A DNA stretch of 64,000 nucleotides from Clostridiales bacterium (GCA_016278505.1 JADQBQ010000020.1:62001-126000), one strand, 5' to 3'; positions 26,532 through 35,772 are shown, numbered from the stretch's first letter. A program made the numbers and translations. Notes: generated by a model not told the origin, from the sequence alone.

Positions 26532-27626
26532 TTAAAAACCCTCCTCAACAACTTTGTAAAGGGTGTCCCTTTGTATTGGTATACGTCCGGCGGCCTTGAC
26601 CATATTGATTAATTCTTTTTTTGATAAATACTGGCCAGTTTGCGCTCCGGCATCATGAGCGATTTTTTCTTCCACCACTGTTCCGTCCAAGTCATCAACA
26701 CCAAAGGATAGGGAAACCTGCGCCAGTTTGGGACCAATCATAATCCAGAAAGCTTTTATATGATCAAAGTTGTCCAGCATAAGACGAGAGATTGCCAGCA
26801 TCTTCAAATCATCATAACCTGTGGTATTGGACAGCCCCATGGATTGCATGGGGGTATTTTTAGGATGAAAAGCCAGAGGGATAAAAGTAAGAAAGCCATC
26901 GGTACGATCTTGTAACTCGCGCAATTGTATTAAATGATCAATCCGGTCTGCAATGGCCTCAACATGCCCATAAAGCATGGTGGCGTTGGTTTGCATGCCA
27001 ATTTCATGCGCACACCGGTGTACTTCTAACCATTTTTCGCCGCTGATTTTATTGGGACAGATTTTTTCCCTCACCCGGGGAGCGAAGATTTCTGCTCCCC
27101 CGCCGGGAAGGGAGTCTAACCCCGCCTCCTTAAGCGTGGTAAGTACTTCCTTAATGGATATCTTGTGGAGTTCGGCGAGGTAATCTATTTCCACCGCAGT
27201 GAAGGATTGAATAATTGCACCCGGCTGAACTTTTCGCACCCGCCGGAGCATTTCAACATAGTAATCGATAGGTAAGTCAGGATTCAGTCCCCCGACTATG
27301 TGAATTTCAGATATTCTATCGTTATCAGATGCCAGGGCTTTAGTCTCAATTTCGTCTAGGCTCATGACGTAAGCACCGTCAGCTGATTTGTCTCTCCCAA
27401 AAGCACAGAAGTGACATTGGTTTATACATATATTGGTATGGTTTATATGTCGGTTAACAATAAAATATGTTTTATTGCCATTTTTGCGTTCCCTTACTAT
27501 GTTGGCCAAGGAGCCGATAGTTAAAAGATCGTCTGACTTTAAGAGTCTTATGCCGTCCTCCCGGCTCAGCCTTTCTCCGTTCTCCACCTTAGATGCAATA
27601 TTTTTGAAGCTTTCCGAAACCCACAT
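26532..27626 (-). CDS. mqnE: Aminodeoxyfutalosine synthase
   Basis: Radical-SAM enzyme (364 aa) joining 3-enolpyruvylbenzoate to the adenosyl radical. Cluster motif NHTNICINQCHFCAFGR (CxxxCxxC), then IHIVGGLNPDLPIDYYVEML and GLDSLPGGGAEIFAPRVREKICPNK. Similar to MqnC but with the MqnE type of cluster region. ATG 27626 with AAGGAG about ten bases upstream is the start; the longer frame to 27674 overlaps the prenyltransferase gene. Confidence 0.94.
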   Translation of the reverse strand: MWVSESFKNIASKVENGERLSREDGIRLLKSDDLLTIGSLANIVRERKNGNKTYFIVNRHINHTNICINQCHFCAFGRDKSADGAYVMSLDEIETKALASDNDRISEIHIVGGLNPDLPIDYYVEMLRRVRKVQPGAIIQSFTAVEIDYLAELHKISIKEVLTTLKEAGLDSLPGGGAEIFAPRVREKICPNKISGEKWLEVHRCAHEIGMQTNATMLYGHVEAIADRIDHLIQLRELQDRTDGFLTFIPLAFHPKNTPMQSMGLSNTTGYDDLKMLAISRLMLDNFDHIKAFWIMIGPKLAQVSLSFGVDDLDGTVVEEKIAHDAGAQTGQYLSKKELINMVKAAGRIPIQRDTLYKVVEEGF

Positions 27627-27649
27627 AGCCGTAACTCTCCTTATTAAAC

Positions 27650-28501
27650 TTATAATACTTCCACTAACGTACATAAAAATACTAAAATGCTTAATATTCC
27701 GTTCAGGTTAAAGAATGCCAGCCCAGCCCTGCTCATGTCTTGAGGTGAAATTAACCTGTGCTGATAAAACAGTATTCCTATGGCTATGGCAATTCCTAAC
27801 ATATATGCCGGGCCAAGATTTAAAAGAATACCAGCCAACAAGAACAGCACCGGGGCCACAATATGACATGCGGATGAAATAGTGAGCGCTCTAGCTATGC
27901 CGAACTTTGCCGGGATGGAATACAATCCTGCCTGACGATCGAATTCCCGGTCGTCACACGCATAAATTATGTCAAAACCGGCTACCCAAAAAGCTACACC
28001 AATACTAATTAAAATGGGTGCCGGGTGAAAAGAACCGGCAATAGCAATCCATGCACCCAGCGGTGCCAGACCAAGTGCCGCACCTAGAAAAAGATGGCAT
28101 GCCCATGTGAACCGTTTGGTATAAGAATATAGAACTAATAAAGCCAACGCAATAGGAAAGAGTTGGAAGGCTAGAGTGCTTAATTGATATGCTGATATAA
28201 TCAATAATCCAAATGATAGGAATGTATAAACTAAAACTTCTTTAACCGAAAGAATTCTTTTCGGAATAGCTCTATCCCTCGTGCGCGGGTTTTTTGCATC
28301 AATATGCCTGTCTATGACACGGTTTAAAGACATGGCTGCGGTGCGTGCTCCGATCATGGCTAAAGTGATCCAGATCAAATCGTGGGTCAGTGGAATACGT
28401 CTTTCCACCAGTAAGGCTCCTACGTAAGCAAAAGGCAGAGCAAAAACAGTGTGCTCGAACTTAATCATTTGCAGAAATAATTTGAACTTATTTAATACCA
28501 T
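27650..28501 (-). CDS. UbiA-family prenyltransferase (menaquinone, MqnP-like)
   Basis: Membrane enzyme (283 aa) attaching the polyprenyl chain to the naphthoate precursor. It has about nine hydrophobic helices and the two Asp-rich motifs: NRVIDRHIDAKNPRTRDR and YACDDREFDRQ. It overlaps the UbiD gene by 14 bases. In this cluster it most likely acts on 1,4-dihydroxy-6-naphthoate rather than on 4-hydroxybenzoate. Confidence 0.92.
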   Translation of the reverse strand: MVLNKFKLFLQMIKFEHTVFALPFAYVGALLVERRIPLTHDLIWITLAMIGARTAAMSLNRVIDRHIDAKNPRTRDRAIPKRILSVKEVLVYTFLSFGLLIISAYQLSTLAFQLFPIALALLVLYSYTKRFTWACHLFLGAALGLAPLGAWIAIAGSFHPAPILISIGVAFWVAGFDIIYACDDREFDRQAGLYSIPAKFGIARALTISSACHIVAPVLFLLAGILLNLGPAYMLGIAIAIGILFYQHRLISPQDMSRAGLAFFNLNGILSILVFLCTLVEVL

Positions 28502-29927
28502 ATTGCTTCCACTTCCTGTCCACCAGGTGCTTTACATCCTCGGTCATGGTTATATCATCAGGCCAATCCCTGGTGTGCCCTTCAGACGGCCACTTTTGTG
28601 TGGCGTCGATCCCCATTTTACTTCCGAAATTGGGCAGGGGGGACGAATGATCCAGTGCATCCAAAGGACCTTTTACGATGGTTGTGTCTCTTTCCGGATC
28701 TATATTATTAAAGACGCGCCACATTACCTCGGAAAGGTTTTGTACGTCAACGTTTTCATCCACTACAATTATTAATTTAGCGAGCATCATAAGACCCAGC
28801 CCCCAAAGGGCGGACATTACCTTTTGAGCTTGTCCGGGGTATGTTTTTCGAATAGATACAATAACACAATTATGAAAAACTCCTTCCGGAGGCATGTTGA
28901 TGTCCTTGACCTCGGGGAGTTGCAATTGCATCAGCGGTAAAAAAATACGTTCGGTAGCCTTACCCATGTATGCATCTTCCATGGGTGGGCGCCCTACAAT
29001 TGTAGCTGGGTAGATAGGCTTTTTGCGGTGCGTAATGCAGGTCAAATGGAAAACGGGATATTGGTCCGCAAGTGAATAATAGCCTGTATGGTCACCAAAA
29101 GGGCCCTCCAATCGAGTTTCATCAGGATCTACATATCCCTCCAAAACTATTTCGGAGTGAGCCGGCACTTCCATCTCAACGGTTTCACATTTAACCATTT
29201 CCACCGGCTCTTTGCGGAGAAAACCGGCAAACAAAATCTCGTCAATTCCAGGTGGCAGAGGTGCCGTTGCCGAGTAAATGCTGGCCGGATCGCCTCCTAT
29301 AGCTACCGCTACCGGCATCTTCTCTCCTATTTTTCTGTAATGCTCAGCGGCCCCTTTGTGTATATGCCAGTGCATCCCTGTGGTGCAGCTGTCAAAAATC
29401 TGCATTCTGTACATACCTACATTACGGCGCCCTGTTTCCGGATCTTTTGTGAAAACCAGTGGTAGCGTCACAAATGGTCCCCCATCCATGGGCCAGCAAG
29501 TTAGTACAGGCAGTTTGTCTAAGGAAGGGTTATCCGTAACAACTACTTCCTTACAGGGCCCGCTCTTCACAATTTTGGGCATAAAGGAAGATATTTGTGC
29601 TAATTTGGGTAGTGCTTTTAATTTATCCATAAAAGACGAGGGTATCTCCGGCGGCTGCAGGTAGCTCATCAATTCAGCGCCAATTTCGTCCAGGTTATTC
29701 ACATTTAAGGCCATGGCCATACTTTTCATTGAGCCGAAAACGTTGGTCAGCACGGGCATGTCGTATCCCTTAACGTTTTCAAAAAGCAGGGCAGGGCCAC
29801 CTGACTTGCTTACCCGGTCCGTAATTTCCGTAATTTCGAATTTTGGATCTACTTCCACCTTTATACGCCTTAACAAATTTTGTTTCTCCAAAGCTGCAAT
29901 GAAATCGCGTAGATCTTTGTGTGCCAA
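28488..29927 (-). CDS. UbiD-family decarboxylase (menaquinone pathway, MqnL-like)
   Basis: Prenylated-FMN-dependent decarboxylase (479 aa) expected to remove the carboxyl group of the prenylated naphthoate. Seen motifs: RDFIAALEKQNLLRRIKVEVDP, GMYRMQIFDSCTTGMHWHIHKGAAEHYRK and RLEGPFGDHTGYYS, which contains conserved active-site Glu/Asp residues. No UbiX/MqnM gene, which would make the cofactor, is in the window. Same operon as the other menaquinone genes. Confidence 0.93.
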   Translation of the reverse strand: MAHKDLRDFIAALEKQNLLRRIKVEVDPKFEITEITDRVSKSGGPALLFENVKGYDMPVLTNVFGSMKSMAMALNVNNLDEIGAELMSYLQPPEIPSSFMDKLKALPKLAQISSFMPKIVKSGPCKEVVVTDNPSLDKLPVLTCWPMDGGPFVTLPLVFTKDPETGRRNVGMYRMQIFDSCTTGMHWHIHKGAAEHYRKIGEKMPVAVAIGGDPASIYSATAPLPPGIDEILFAGFLRKEPVEMVKCETVEMEVPAHSEIVLEGYVDPDETRLEGPFGDHTGYYSLADQYPVFHLTCITHRKKPIYPATIVGRPPMEDAYMGKATERIFLPLMQLQLPEVKDINMPPEGVFHNCVIVSIRKTYPGQAQKVMSALWGLGLMMLAKLIIVVDENVDVQNLSEVMWRVFNNIDPERDTTIVKGPLDALDHSSPLPNFGSKMGIDATQKWPSEGHTRDWPDDITMTEDVKHLVDRKWKQYGIK

Positions 29928-29948
29928 TGGAAGTACCTTCTTTCATTA

Positions 29949-30680
29949 TTATTGGTTCGTTGGCTTTGTCCCTACGTGAACAGTGGCAATCCCACCGGTA
30001 AGTTCGAAGTAAACGGCGTCCAACAATTGGAGCCGGGCAAAAAGATTTCTGATTTCTTTTTGGTGCGGGAATATCTTAACGGAATTGGGAAGGTAACTAT
30101 AAGGCCCGTTCTGGCCAATGCCTAATTTCCCCAATAGCGGTACTAAACGATTAAAATACAAATAATAAACCTGTTTAAAAACCGGTACACTGGGTTTGGA
30201 AAGTTCGAGAGATACAACTTTCCCACCTGGTTTGACAACCCTTTTCATTTCATTGATAGTTTTTTCTACATCGGGCACGTTGCGTAACGCAAATCCAATG
30301 GTGGCACAGTCGAAGGTGTTATCAGCAAAAGGTAACTGGATAGCATTACCCTGAACTAATTCGATACAATCCCTTAAAGGGAATTTCGATATATTCTCAT
30401 GGGCTTTTGCTAACATATTTTCGCAAAAGTCCAGTCCAACTATTGTTCCCTTGGAACCACCTGTCTTTGCCAGTTCCATAGTTAACATGCCTGTCCCGCA
30501 GCAGATATCAAGGGCTGATCCTCCTGCGGTGAGCCCGGTCTTTTCTACCGCAAAACGCCTCCAATACTTATCCCTGTTTAGGCTTAAAGTAGTGTTAAGG
30601 AGGTCATAACGGTGGGCAATAGAAGAGAAAATAGCATGGACATATTGTTCCTTGTTTCTGTATTGGGGTGGGATTTCCAT
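29949..30680 (-). CDS. ubiE: Demethylmenaquinone methyltransferase
   Basis: SAM-dependent C-methylation of demethylmenaquinone, the last pathway step (243 aa). The N-terminal YVHAIFSSIAHRYDLLNTTLSLNRDKYWRRFA is the MenG/UbiE signature, and the SAM site DICCGTGMLTMELA is clear, followed by GFALRNVPDVEKTI. The gene lies in the menaquinone operon, 16 bases after hepS; menG is an alternative name. Confidence 0.95.
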   Translation of the reverse strand: MEIPPQYRNKEQYVHAIFSSIAHRYDLLNTTLSLNRDKYWRRFAVEKTGLTAGGSALDICCGTGMLTMELAKTGGSKGTIVGLDFCENMLAKAHENISKFPLRDCIELVQGNAIQLPFADNTFDCATIGFALRNVPDVEKTINEMKRVVKPGGKVVSLELSKPSVPVFKQVYYLYFNRLVPLLGKLGIGQNGPYSYLPNSVKIFPHQKEIRNLFARLQLLDAVYFELTGGIATVHVGTKPTNQ

Positions 30681-30696
30681 TTACTTTTTGCTCCTT

Positions 30697-31488
30697 TCAG
30701 CTGCCAATTGCGTTTTGTTTGACTATGTTGGGCATATCTTTTTGCAACTGATCTAAAAGGTTTCGTAATATTTGGTGGTACTTATTCTGGGGAAGTTTAT
30801 TTAATGAAAGACCGGCCTTTTCTATGTGTAATACTATGTTGTTTGCGTCAACTCTGTTTTCTATTAACCCGTAGGCCGTACCAAGTTCCCTAGCAAAATC
30901 CTGAATATTTAATTGATCCTCAGGACTGGTGCCGGCAAGCTCTGAAGATATTCTGCAGCCGGTTTCAAAGAGGGTACCTGTTTCCTTGTATGTAATTTCT
31001 TGCTGTAGAGAGATTATTTTATTTTCATTACTATTTCTATTACTATAGGGGTTCGAGACTTTCCGCCTTAATATGCCCCCTTCGTGTATTGAGCAGATCA
31101 CTTGCGATAAGGGACCAAGATATTTTGCTAGTTCCGCGTTACAAAGTGAAGTGAAAAATTTTCCGTATAAATAGTCCCCTACCAGCACCGGAAATTGACT
31201 TCCGTCTTTAGGGCCTTTGTCTTCTTTCTGGTCCTCGGTGATTCGGAAATGAATATTAGAAGCCATGTAGATGAATTGCACTACAGCCGCCAGTGCTATG
31301 ACCTGGTTACTTATATAATTAAAGAGCCTGCCCGACAGGATTACCGTGGCAGGACGGATTATTGAATTAAGGGAAGTAGTTTCCAGGTGGGCAAAAGAAT
31401 TCAGGTGGCCGGCCTTTATTATGTATTCTTTTTGCAACATAGTTTTAACTGCTTCCAGCTCTTTAGTAATTGGTTGAAATATCGACAT
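30697..31488 (-). CDS. hepS: Heptaprenyl diphosphate synthase component I-like
   Basis: Small regulatory subunit (263 aa) of the two-part polyprenyl diphosphate synthase that makes the menaquinone side chain. It lacks the DDxxD motif, as expected of component I; matching segments are TTSLNSIIRPATVILSGRLF and LVGDYLYGKFFTSLCNAEL. First gene of the menaquinone run. ATG 31488 is chosen because GGGAGG and AAGGA precede it. The catalytic component II (HepT) is not in the window, so the assignment rests on family likeness and context. Confidence 0.8.
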   Translation of the reverse strand: MSIFQPITKELEAVKTMLQKEYIIKAGHLNSFAHLETTSLNSIIRPATVILSGRLFNYISNQVIALAAVVQFIYMASNIHFRITEDQKEDKGPKDGSQFPVLVGDYLYGKFFTSLCNAELAKYLGPLSQVICSIHEGGILRRKVSNPYSNRNSNENKIISLQQEITYKETGTLFETGCRISSELAGTSPEDQLNIQDFARELGTAYGLIENRVDANNIVLHIEKAGLSLNKLPQNKYHQILRNLLDQLQKDMPNIVKQNAIGS

Positions 31489-31560
31489 TTTTCCTTGCCC
31501 TCCCATCGTTTTAACCTTAATTATATTCGGGATATTAAAGGGATTTCCTTCTGGGGGCAT

Positions 31561-31607
31561 AAAAAAAGCAATGGCCTTGCAATTGCTTAGTTCCATTGCA
31601 AGGCCAT
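31561..31607 (-). terminator. Terminator after speD
   Basis: On the minus strand ATGGCCTTGCAAT (rc of the 31595-31607 arm) and its complement enclose an 11-base loop, followed by TGCTTTTTTT. It separates speD from the menaquinone operon. Confidence 0.85.
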
Positions 31608-31646
31608 GCTAACCTTTCCCTATCTCACTAAAGATAAATATCCCCC

Positions 31647-32027
31647 CTACATATTAACTACTGACTTCTGCTTAGCTTCATTTGGAATTCCTCGTTTAGA
31701 TTCCGTAGCAGAAATCTGCTTGGCATCAAAATGTTCTGTGAGATAATTGCAAGCGTCCCAGGGATCCACCTTATCACCGCAAGTAAATACGTCTACTGCA
31801 GCATACCCAAGCTCGGGCCACGTGTGAATGGCCAGGTGGGATTCGGAAATAACCACCACACCGCTTATTCCTTGCGGGCTGAATTTATGGAAGACAAATT
31901 CTCTTACTTCGGCGCCGGCTTCAAGCGCAGCATTAATCATAATGCGTTCCACTTTCTGGATGTTATTCAATATATCGAAGTCACATCCATAAATTTCAGC
32001 TAAAACATGGCGGCCCAAATTTTTCAT
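31647..32027 (-). CDS. speD: S-adenosylmethionine decarboxylase proenzyme, bacterial short form
   Basis: Makes decarboxylated SAM for spermidine synthesis (126 aa, SpeH/SpeD2 type). The proenzyme cleaves itself at Glu62-Ser63 within [13 protein letters not shown], making the pyruvoyl group. His68 and Cys83 (FTCG) are conserved catalytic residues. RBS GGGGGAG is seen and a strong promoter lies at 32111-32138. It is transcribed alone. Confidence 0.96.
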   Translation of the reverse strand: MKNLGRHVLAEIYGCDFDILNNIQKVERIMINAALEAGAEVREFVFHKFSPQGISGVVVISESHLAIHTWPELGYAAVDVFTCGDKVDPWDACNYLTEHFDAKQISATESKRGIPNEAKQKSVVNM

Positions 32028-32110
32028 ATTAGGTATCTCCCCCTTTTTTTAATTATTGGGAATAGTATCCCCCCTGTTTAAAATAGATTGGCCGATTCCA
32101 ATCAACGTCA

Positions 32111-32138
32111 ATTTTAACACAATCTCTAAGATTGTCAA
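32111..32138 (-). promoter_or_regulatory. Promoter for speD
   Basis: Minus strand TTGACA (32133-32138), 16-base spacer, TAAAAT (32111-32116), about 85 bases before the speD ATG. Confidence 0.8.
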
Positions 32139-32213
32139 TAAAACATTAGACTTTAGCTGATTAGAGTAGATGAATACAATATTACTCTGTATTATGAGCA
32201 TATTCACCATAAT

Positions 32214-32972
32214 TCATGCAATTACATGGTTGTTTAAAGCGCCTATTCCTTCAATAAAAACGGTTACTTCATCTCCCACATGTAGTGGTCCTACACCCGA
32301 AGGTGTACCGGTAAGAATAACGTCACCCGGTAATAATGTCATTATATGCGAAATAAAACTCACCAGTTCGTAAACGCTGAATATGAGGTTTTCAGTATTT
32401 GATTTTTGTCGTACTTCACCGTTAACTTGTAGGTTGATATGCAGGTTTGAAGGATCTAATTCAGTATTAATGTACGGTCCCAATGGTGAAAAAGTGTCAA
32501 AGGATTTAGCTCGGGTCCACTGCCCGTCTTTTGTCTGTAGATCTCTGGCGGTAATATCGTTGGCACAAGTTAAACCTAAAATATGCTCTGGAGTTTTTTT
32601 TAAGGGTATGTTTTTTGCCTCTTTGGCTATTACCACTGCTAATTCAGCCTCGTAATCAACCTGCTTGCTCATGGCAGGGTAAACCACCGACATTTCATGG
32701 CCGGTTATTGCCGAGGGGGGCTTTAAAAAGAGTATGGGTTCTTCAGGAACGGGTAATGAGAATTCTTCGGCATGGTCACGGTAATTTAACCCCACGCAAA
32801 TAACTTTTGTAGGCAGGCATGGGGGCTTTATTTCAATTTCTTCCGGTAAGAAGAAATTTCCTGTCAAGCTTTGTAAATCATATGGAGTTTTTAATTCGTA
32901 GATTTTTTGCTCATTAAGGTCTAAGTTTCCGTAAAACCGCTTACCATTAAAGCTGAACCTTCCGATTAACAT
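32214..32972 (-). CDS. Fumarylacetoacetate hydrolase (FAH) family protein
   Basis: A 252-aa member of the FAH/5-oxopent-3-ene-1,2,5-tricarboxylate decarboxylase family. Metal-site motifs are present: ICVGLNYRDHAEEF, DYEAELAVVIAKEAKNI, NDITARDLQ and GDVILTGTPSGVGPL. The substrate is not predictable; oxaloacetate decarboxylation or acylpyruvate hydrolysis is known in relatives. RBS GGAAGG precedes the ATG, and it directly follows the 765-aa membrane protein gene. Confidence 0.92.
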   Translation of the reverse strand: MLIGRFSFNGKRFYGNLDLNEQKIYELKTPYDLQSLTGNFFLPEEIEIKPPCLPTKVICVGLNYRDHAEEFSLPVPEEPILFLKPPSAITGHEMSVVYPAMSKQVDYEAELAVVIAKEAKNIPLKKTPEHILGLTCANDITARDLQTKDGQWTRAKSFDTFSPLGPYINTELDPSNLHINLQVNGEVRQKSNTENLIFSVYELVSFISHIMTLLPGDVILTGTPSGVGPLHVGDEVTVFIEGIGALNNHVIA

Positions 32973-32973
32973 A

Positions 32974-35229
32974 TTATCCTTCCTTCGCAGAAATGTTTTG
33001 AAGTACCAAGTATATCATGGGATATACTACAAAGATCATAGCGGTTGCCGCGGCGACTACACCGGAATCGTTAAACACAAAAGCTAAAATGCTCCCGACA
33101 AGTACCCCGGCCAAGCCTTTGTACAAAAGAGGGTGCTTTTGACGGATCAATTGCATGATACCACTGGGTCGATAGAAAAGCAGGGCGAGGCAACCCAGGC
33201 TGGCTAGGAAAACCCGGCTCCAAATGGTATAACGTATTAATTTAATATTCATAGATACTTTCCGTGAAATAATATTTATAATTTCATCTGCTCCACCGGA
33301 AATGATAAGGGTTGCAGTGCGGCCTATATGCGATTGCATGGCAACAGGTCTACTGAAGTCATATAAGATAAAGCCAAGTACTACTAGTACTACTCCTAAA
33401 CAAACCAGAAGTATTGAACGCAGGCTAATTTTTACATTCATCAGCAGAAGGGCAGTTACCAAAAAGGCGCCTACCGACGCTATGGTGCCGCCTACGTTTG
33501 TACCAAGGTGTGGTGCGGCAATTACATATGCGGCAAGTATAAAATACAGGCATACTGCAACCAGTAGTGGCCGTCTGTATTTGGCAAACTGGGTAAACAA
33601 AGATGTGGTAGCGATTAGTGTAGACCCGATTAGAATTCCCATGTACTCATTACCCAATCCGTAGAACCTTGCTCCCACTATAGGGTCGTATCCGAGTAAA
33701 GATGTTTTTTGTAAAGGAGCTCCCGACATAAGATCAATTAATATTAATAAGCTGGTCAAACCGGTGATAAAGATAAAAGGCATCAGGTTCCCTAAACGCC
33801 CCAATTGTACAGCGATAACCATAAGAATCGAAATAATTGCCAGTAGTAAAGCAATTAGAAAAAAGGGTGACGGTGTTGGAAACAAGGACAGCAGCAGTGT
33901 GGCAACCGGGAAAGATATAACTGCTAACATTACCGGCTTTAAGATATTTAATGCCAAAGATTTTTTCCAAAAGATGAATATTAGGGATGCTCCCAGTAAA
34001 ATCAGTTGAATAGATACATAGGTTTGTAAAATTGGCCTTCGCCAGTCATAAATTAAAACCAGTTGTTCCTGCAAACCGGCAAGGGCCGACAATGAATATC
34101 CAACCGGCATAATTTGGACGGCCTGACCTGTTATGCCGGACGGAGCGTCAATGTCCATAAGTTCCAGAATTGTAGGCATTAGGTCAGTGTTTCGCATGAT
34201 ACCGGGGCGCTTTGTTGTTGGAGAAAAAATAAGACCGTCTTTGATGCCGTTACCAGCCAGAATAACCGGAGTTAACAGGTTATTGCCTTTAACCGTATTT
34301 CCACCGGGTGTGGGTGAAATAATTGTTAATAGGTCCTGCTTTAGGTCAAGATGCTCAATAATCCGGCCTAAAAATCTATCCATACGTAGCATTGATGTCT
34401 CTCTTAACTCCGGTATTAAGGATTCAAATACATTATTTCCCGCATCTTCAATGCGGGAAAGGTCACCTATATCAATAACCACGAGGCGAACATCCCGGGG
34501 TAACGATTTAAATTGATTAAGAATGGTGGCGTAGTTTGTTCTATATCCCCCGGGGAAGTCATTATCCTTCAGAAGTGCGCTTTTGTCGATCATACCGGTG
34601 TCAACAATTCCTTTGTCGTCCATCGCCAGAAGAGTAGCCTGGCGCTGCAGTCCTTCCATACTGTCGGAATTTCCGAGAACTGCTGTTTTTATTCCGGCCT
34701 GGTTTACTGTTTTACCAAGAGTACCGGGTTCTATAGCGTAAGGGGAATCATTATTTAAATAAAGTAGTTTGGCGATGTCAAGGTGTACAATGGAGTCTGC
34801 CGGAGGTAATTTTCCTGTTCTTTGTTTGTAAATATTCCGGGCCAGCCCTCCTTGAAGTATGCTTTGGGCGGGAAATGCAGAATCTGCCGTTCCTGGAGCG
34901 AGCAGCGGAACGCCAGAACCGATGGTCAAATGCGTATTTGCAGGAATGTCTCTGCCGCCGGTTCTACAGTTCATTAGGCCAACTGTGTAATTCTCGGCCA
35001 GCGATTGCAAGTTGGGCAAGTCTGTATTTGCCCAGTCATCAATACTTGTCCGGTCCGCTATGATAATGACAGCCCGGCCGGCTTGATCTTGATATGCAGG
35101 TGTAAACGGCGCGGAAACGCCACCGGACGGTGCCACAGGGGCGGGAACATTATAATTATTGGCCGCTGCCGGCTGGCATGTCAAAATGGAGATAAAGCAT
35201 GCTATTAATAAGAACCAAAAATGTCGCAT
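32974..35229 (-). CDS. Exported alkaline-phosphatase-like domain fused to a multispan membrane domain
   Basis: A 751-aa protein. Residues 1-25 look like a signal peptide (MRHFWFLLIACFISILTC). Residues about 45-380 resemble the alkaline phosphatase/sulfatase superfamily: AVIIIADRTSIDDW, NTHLTIGSGVPLL, LVVIDIGDLSRIEDAG, TIISPTPG and NTDLMPTILELMDI, though the canonical metal ligands are not all seen. The rest has ten or more transmembrane helices, including LLGYDPIVGARFYGLGNEYMG. No known protein is recognised with certainty; a cell-envelope role is inference. ATG 35229 starts the signal peptide, though GGAGG is 15 bases away. Confidence 0.75.
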   Translation of the reverse strand: MRHFWFLLIACFISILTCQPAAANNYNVPAPVAPSGGVSAPFTPAYQDQAGRAVIIIADRTSIDDWANTDLPNLQSLAENYTVGLMNCRTGGRDIPANTHLTIGSGVPLLAPGTADSAFPAQSILQGGLARNIYKQRTGKLPPADSIVHLDIAKLLYLNNDSPYAIEPGTLGKTVNQAGIKTAVLGNSDSMEGLQRQATLLAMDDKGIVDTGMIDKSALLKDNDFPGGYRTNYATILNQFKSLPRDVRLVVIDIGDLSRIEDAGNNVFESLIPELRETSMLRMDRFLGRIIEHLDLKQDLLTIISPTPGGNTVKGNNLLTPVILAGNGIKDGLIFSPTTKRPGIMRNTDLMPTILELMDIDAPSGITGQAVQIMPVGYSLSALAGLQEQLVLIYDWRRPILQTYVSIQLILLGASLIFIFWKKSLALNILKPVMLAVISFPVATLLLSLFPTPSPFFLIALLLAIISILMVIAVQLGRLGNLMPFIFITGLTSLLILIDLMSGAPLQKTSLLGYDPIVGARFYGLGNEYMGILIGSTLIATTSLFTQFAKYRRPLLVAVCLYFILAAYVIAAPHLGTNVGGTIASVGAFLVTALLLMNVKISLRSILLVCLGVVLVVLGFILYDFSRPVAMQSHIGRTATLIISGGADEIINIISRKVSMNIKLIRYTIWSRVFLASLGCLALLFYRPSGIMQLIRQKHPLLYKGLAGVLVGSILAFVFNDSGVVAAATAMIFVVYPMIYLVLQNISAKEG

Positions 35230-35332
35230 AGTAGGTATGTGTTCCTCCAAATAAAGGATGTCTTTAAACATTTTAACGTTTTTGATCCTTTAAGACCAGC
35301 AATTTAATGATAAATTTTTTATATAAAGATAA

Positions 35333-35362
35333 AGCGGGTACGGTTTCATCACCGTACCCGCT
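35333..35362 (-). terminator. Terminator of the ferredoxin unit
   Basis: AGCGGGTACGG pairs with CCGTACCCGCT around 7 bases. It overlaps the stop codon of the 48-residue peptide. The T tract on the plus side (35372-35379) is stronger than on the minus side, so it may work in both directions. Confidence 0.7.
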
Positions 35363-35495
35363 GATCTTTATCTTTTTTTGTTTTCTTATTTTTGGATCGC
35401 ACCTCTTCCACCTTATTAAAATATTCGGCCATTTCCAGAAATCCCGACGAGTTGGCATTGATGTTTAATTTTTGTTCCTTTTCTTTATTATCCAC
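35349..35495 (-). CDS. 48-residue basic peptide downstream of ferredoxin
   Basis: A GTG-initiated frame (MDNKEKEQKLNINANSSGF, then EMAEYFNKVEEVRSKNKK...) ending five codons inside the terminator hairpin. It begins five bases after the ferredoxin stop, with GAGGT about 12 bases before the GTG. The tail is very lysine-rich. It looks like a protein rather than chance sequence, but no family is recognised. Confidence 0.55.
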   Translation of the reverse strand: MDNKEKEQKLNINANSSGFLEMAEYFNKVEEVRSKNKKTKKDKDQRVR

Positions 35496-35500
35496 GTGCT

Positions 35501-35692
35501 TTATGAGACCTCAGAAATAGCGTCGGTGGGACAGCTTTCCATCGCTTCTTGAGCCTGATCTTCAAGATTGTTTGGAATATCATCCACAGTTGCCTGGGCC
35601 TTTTCTTGGTCGTTCCAGTCAAAAACTTCCGGACAAGTATCCACGCAGGCCCCGCAGCTAATACAAAGATCCTGGTCTACTTCCATTTTCAT
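35501..35692 (-). CDS. Ferredoxin, single [4Fe-4S]
   Basis: Acidic soluble electron carrier (63 aa). Ligands are CISCGACVDTCP and the distant CP in ESCPTDAIS, matching the one-cluster ferredoxins of Firmicutes. ATG 35692 with GGAGGTG upstream is the start. The promoter region has two direct repeats of 14 bases (35706-35733). Confidence 0.95.
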   Translation of the reverse strand: MKMEVDQDLCISCGACVDTCPEVFDWNDQEKAQATVDDIPNNLEDQAQEAMESCPTDAISEVS

Positions 35693-35705
35693 TGAAAAAC
35701 ACCTC

Positions 35706-35733
35706 CAACTATATTTTGGCAACTATAGTTTGG
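35706..35733. repeat. Two adjacent 14-base direct repeats before the ferredoxin gene
   Basis: CAACTATATTTTGG and CAACTATAGTTTGG follow each other with one mismatch. They lie next to the ferredoxin ribosome-binding site and could be an operator. Confidence 0.6.
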
Positions 35734-35772
35734 CACTGTACTAAATAAATTATGCTAAATATTTTTGCAGAC

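Noticed and set aside
35273-35458. A 61-codon minus-strand frame beside the ferredoxin gene
   Set aside because: It runs in another frame over the better supported 48-residue peptide and the terminator, with no RBS.
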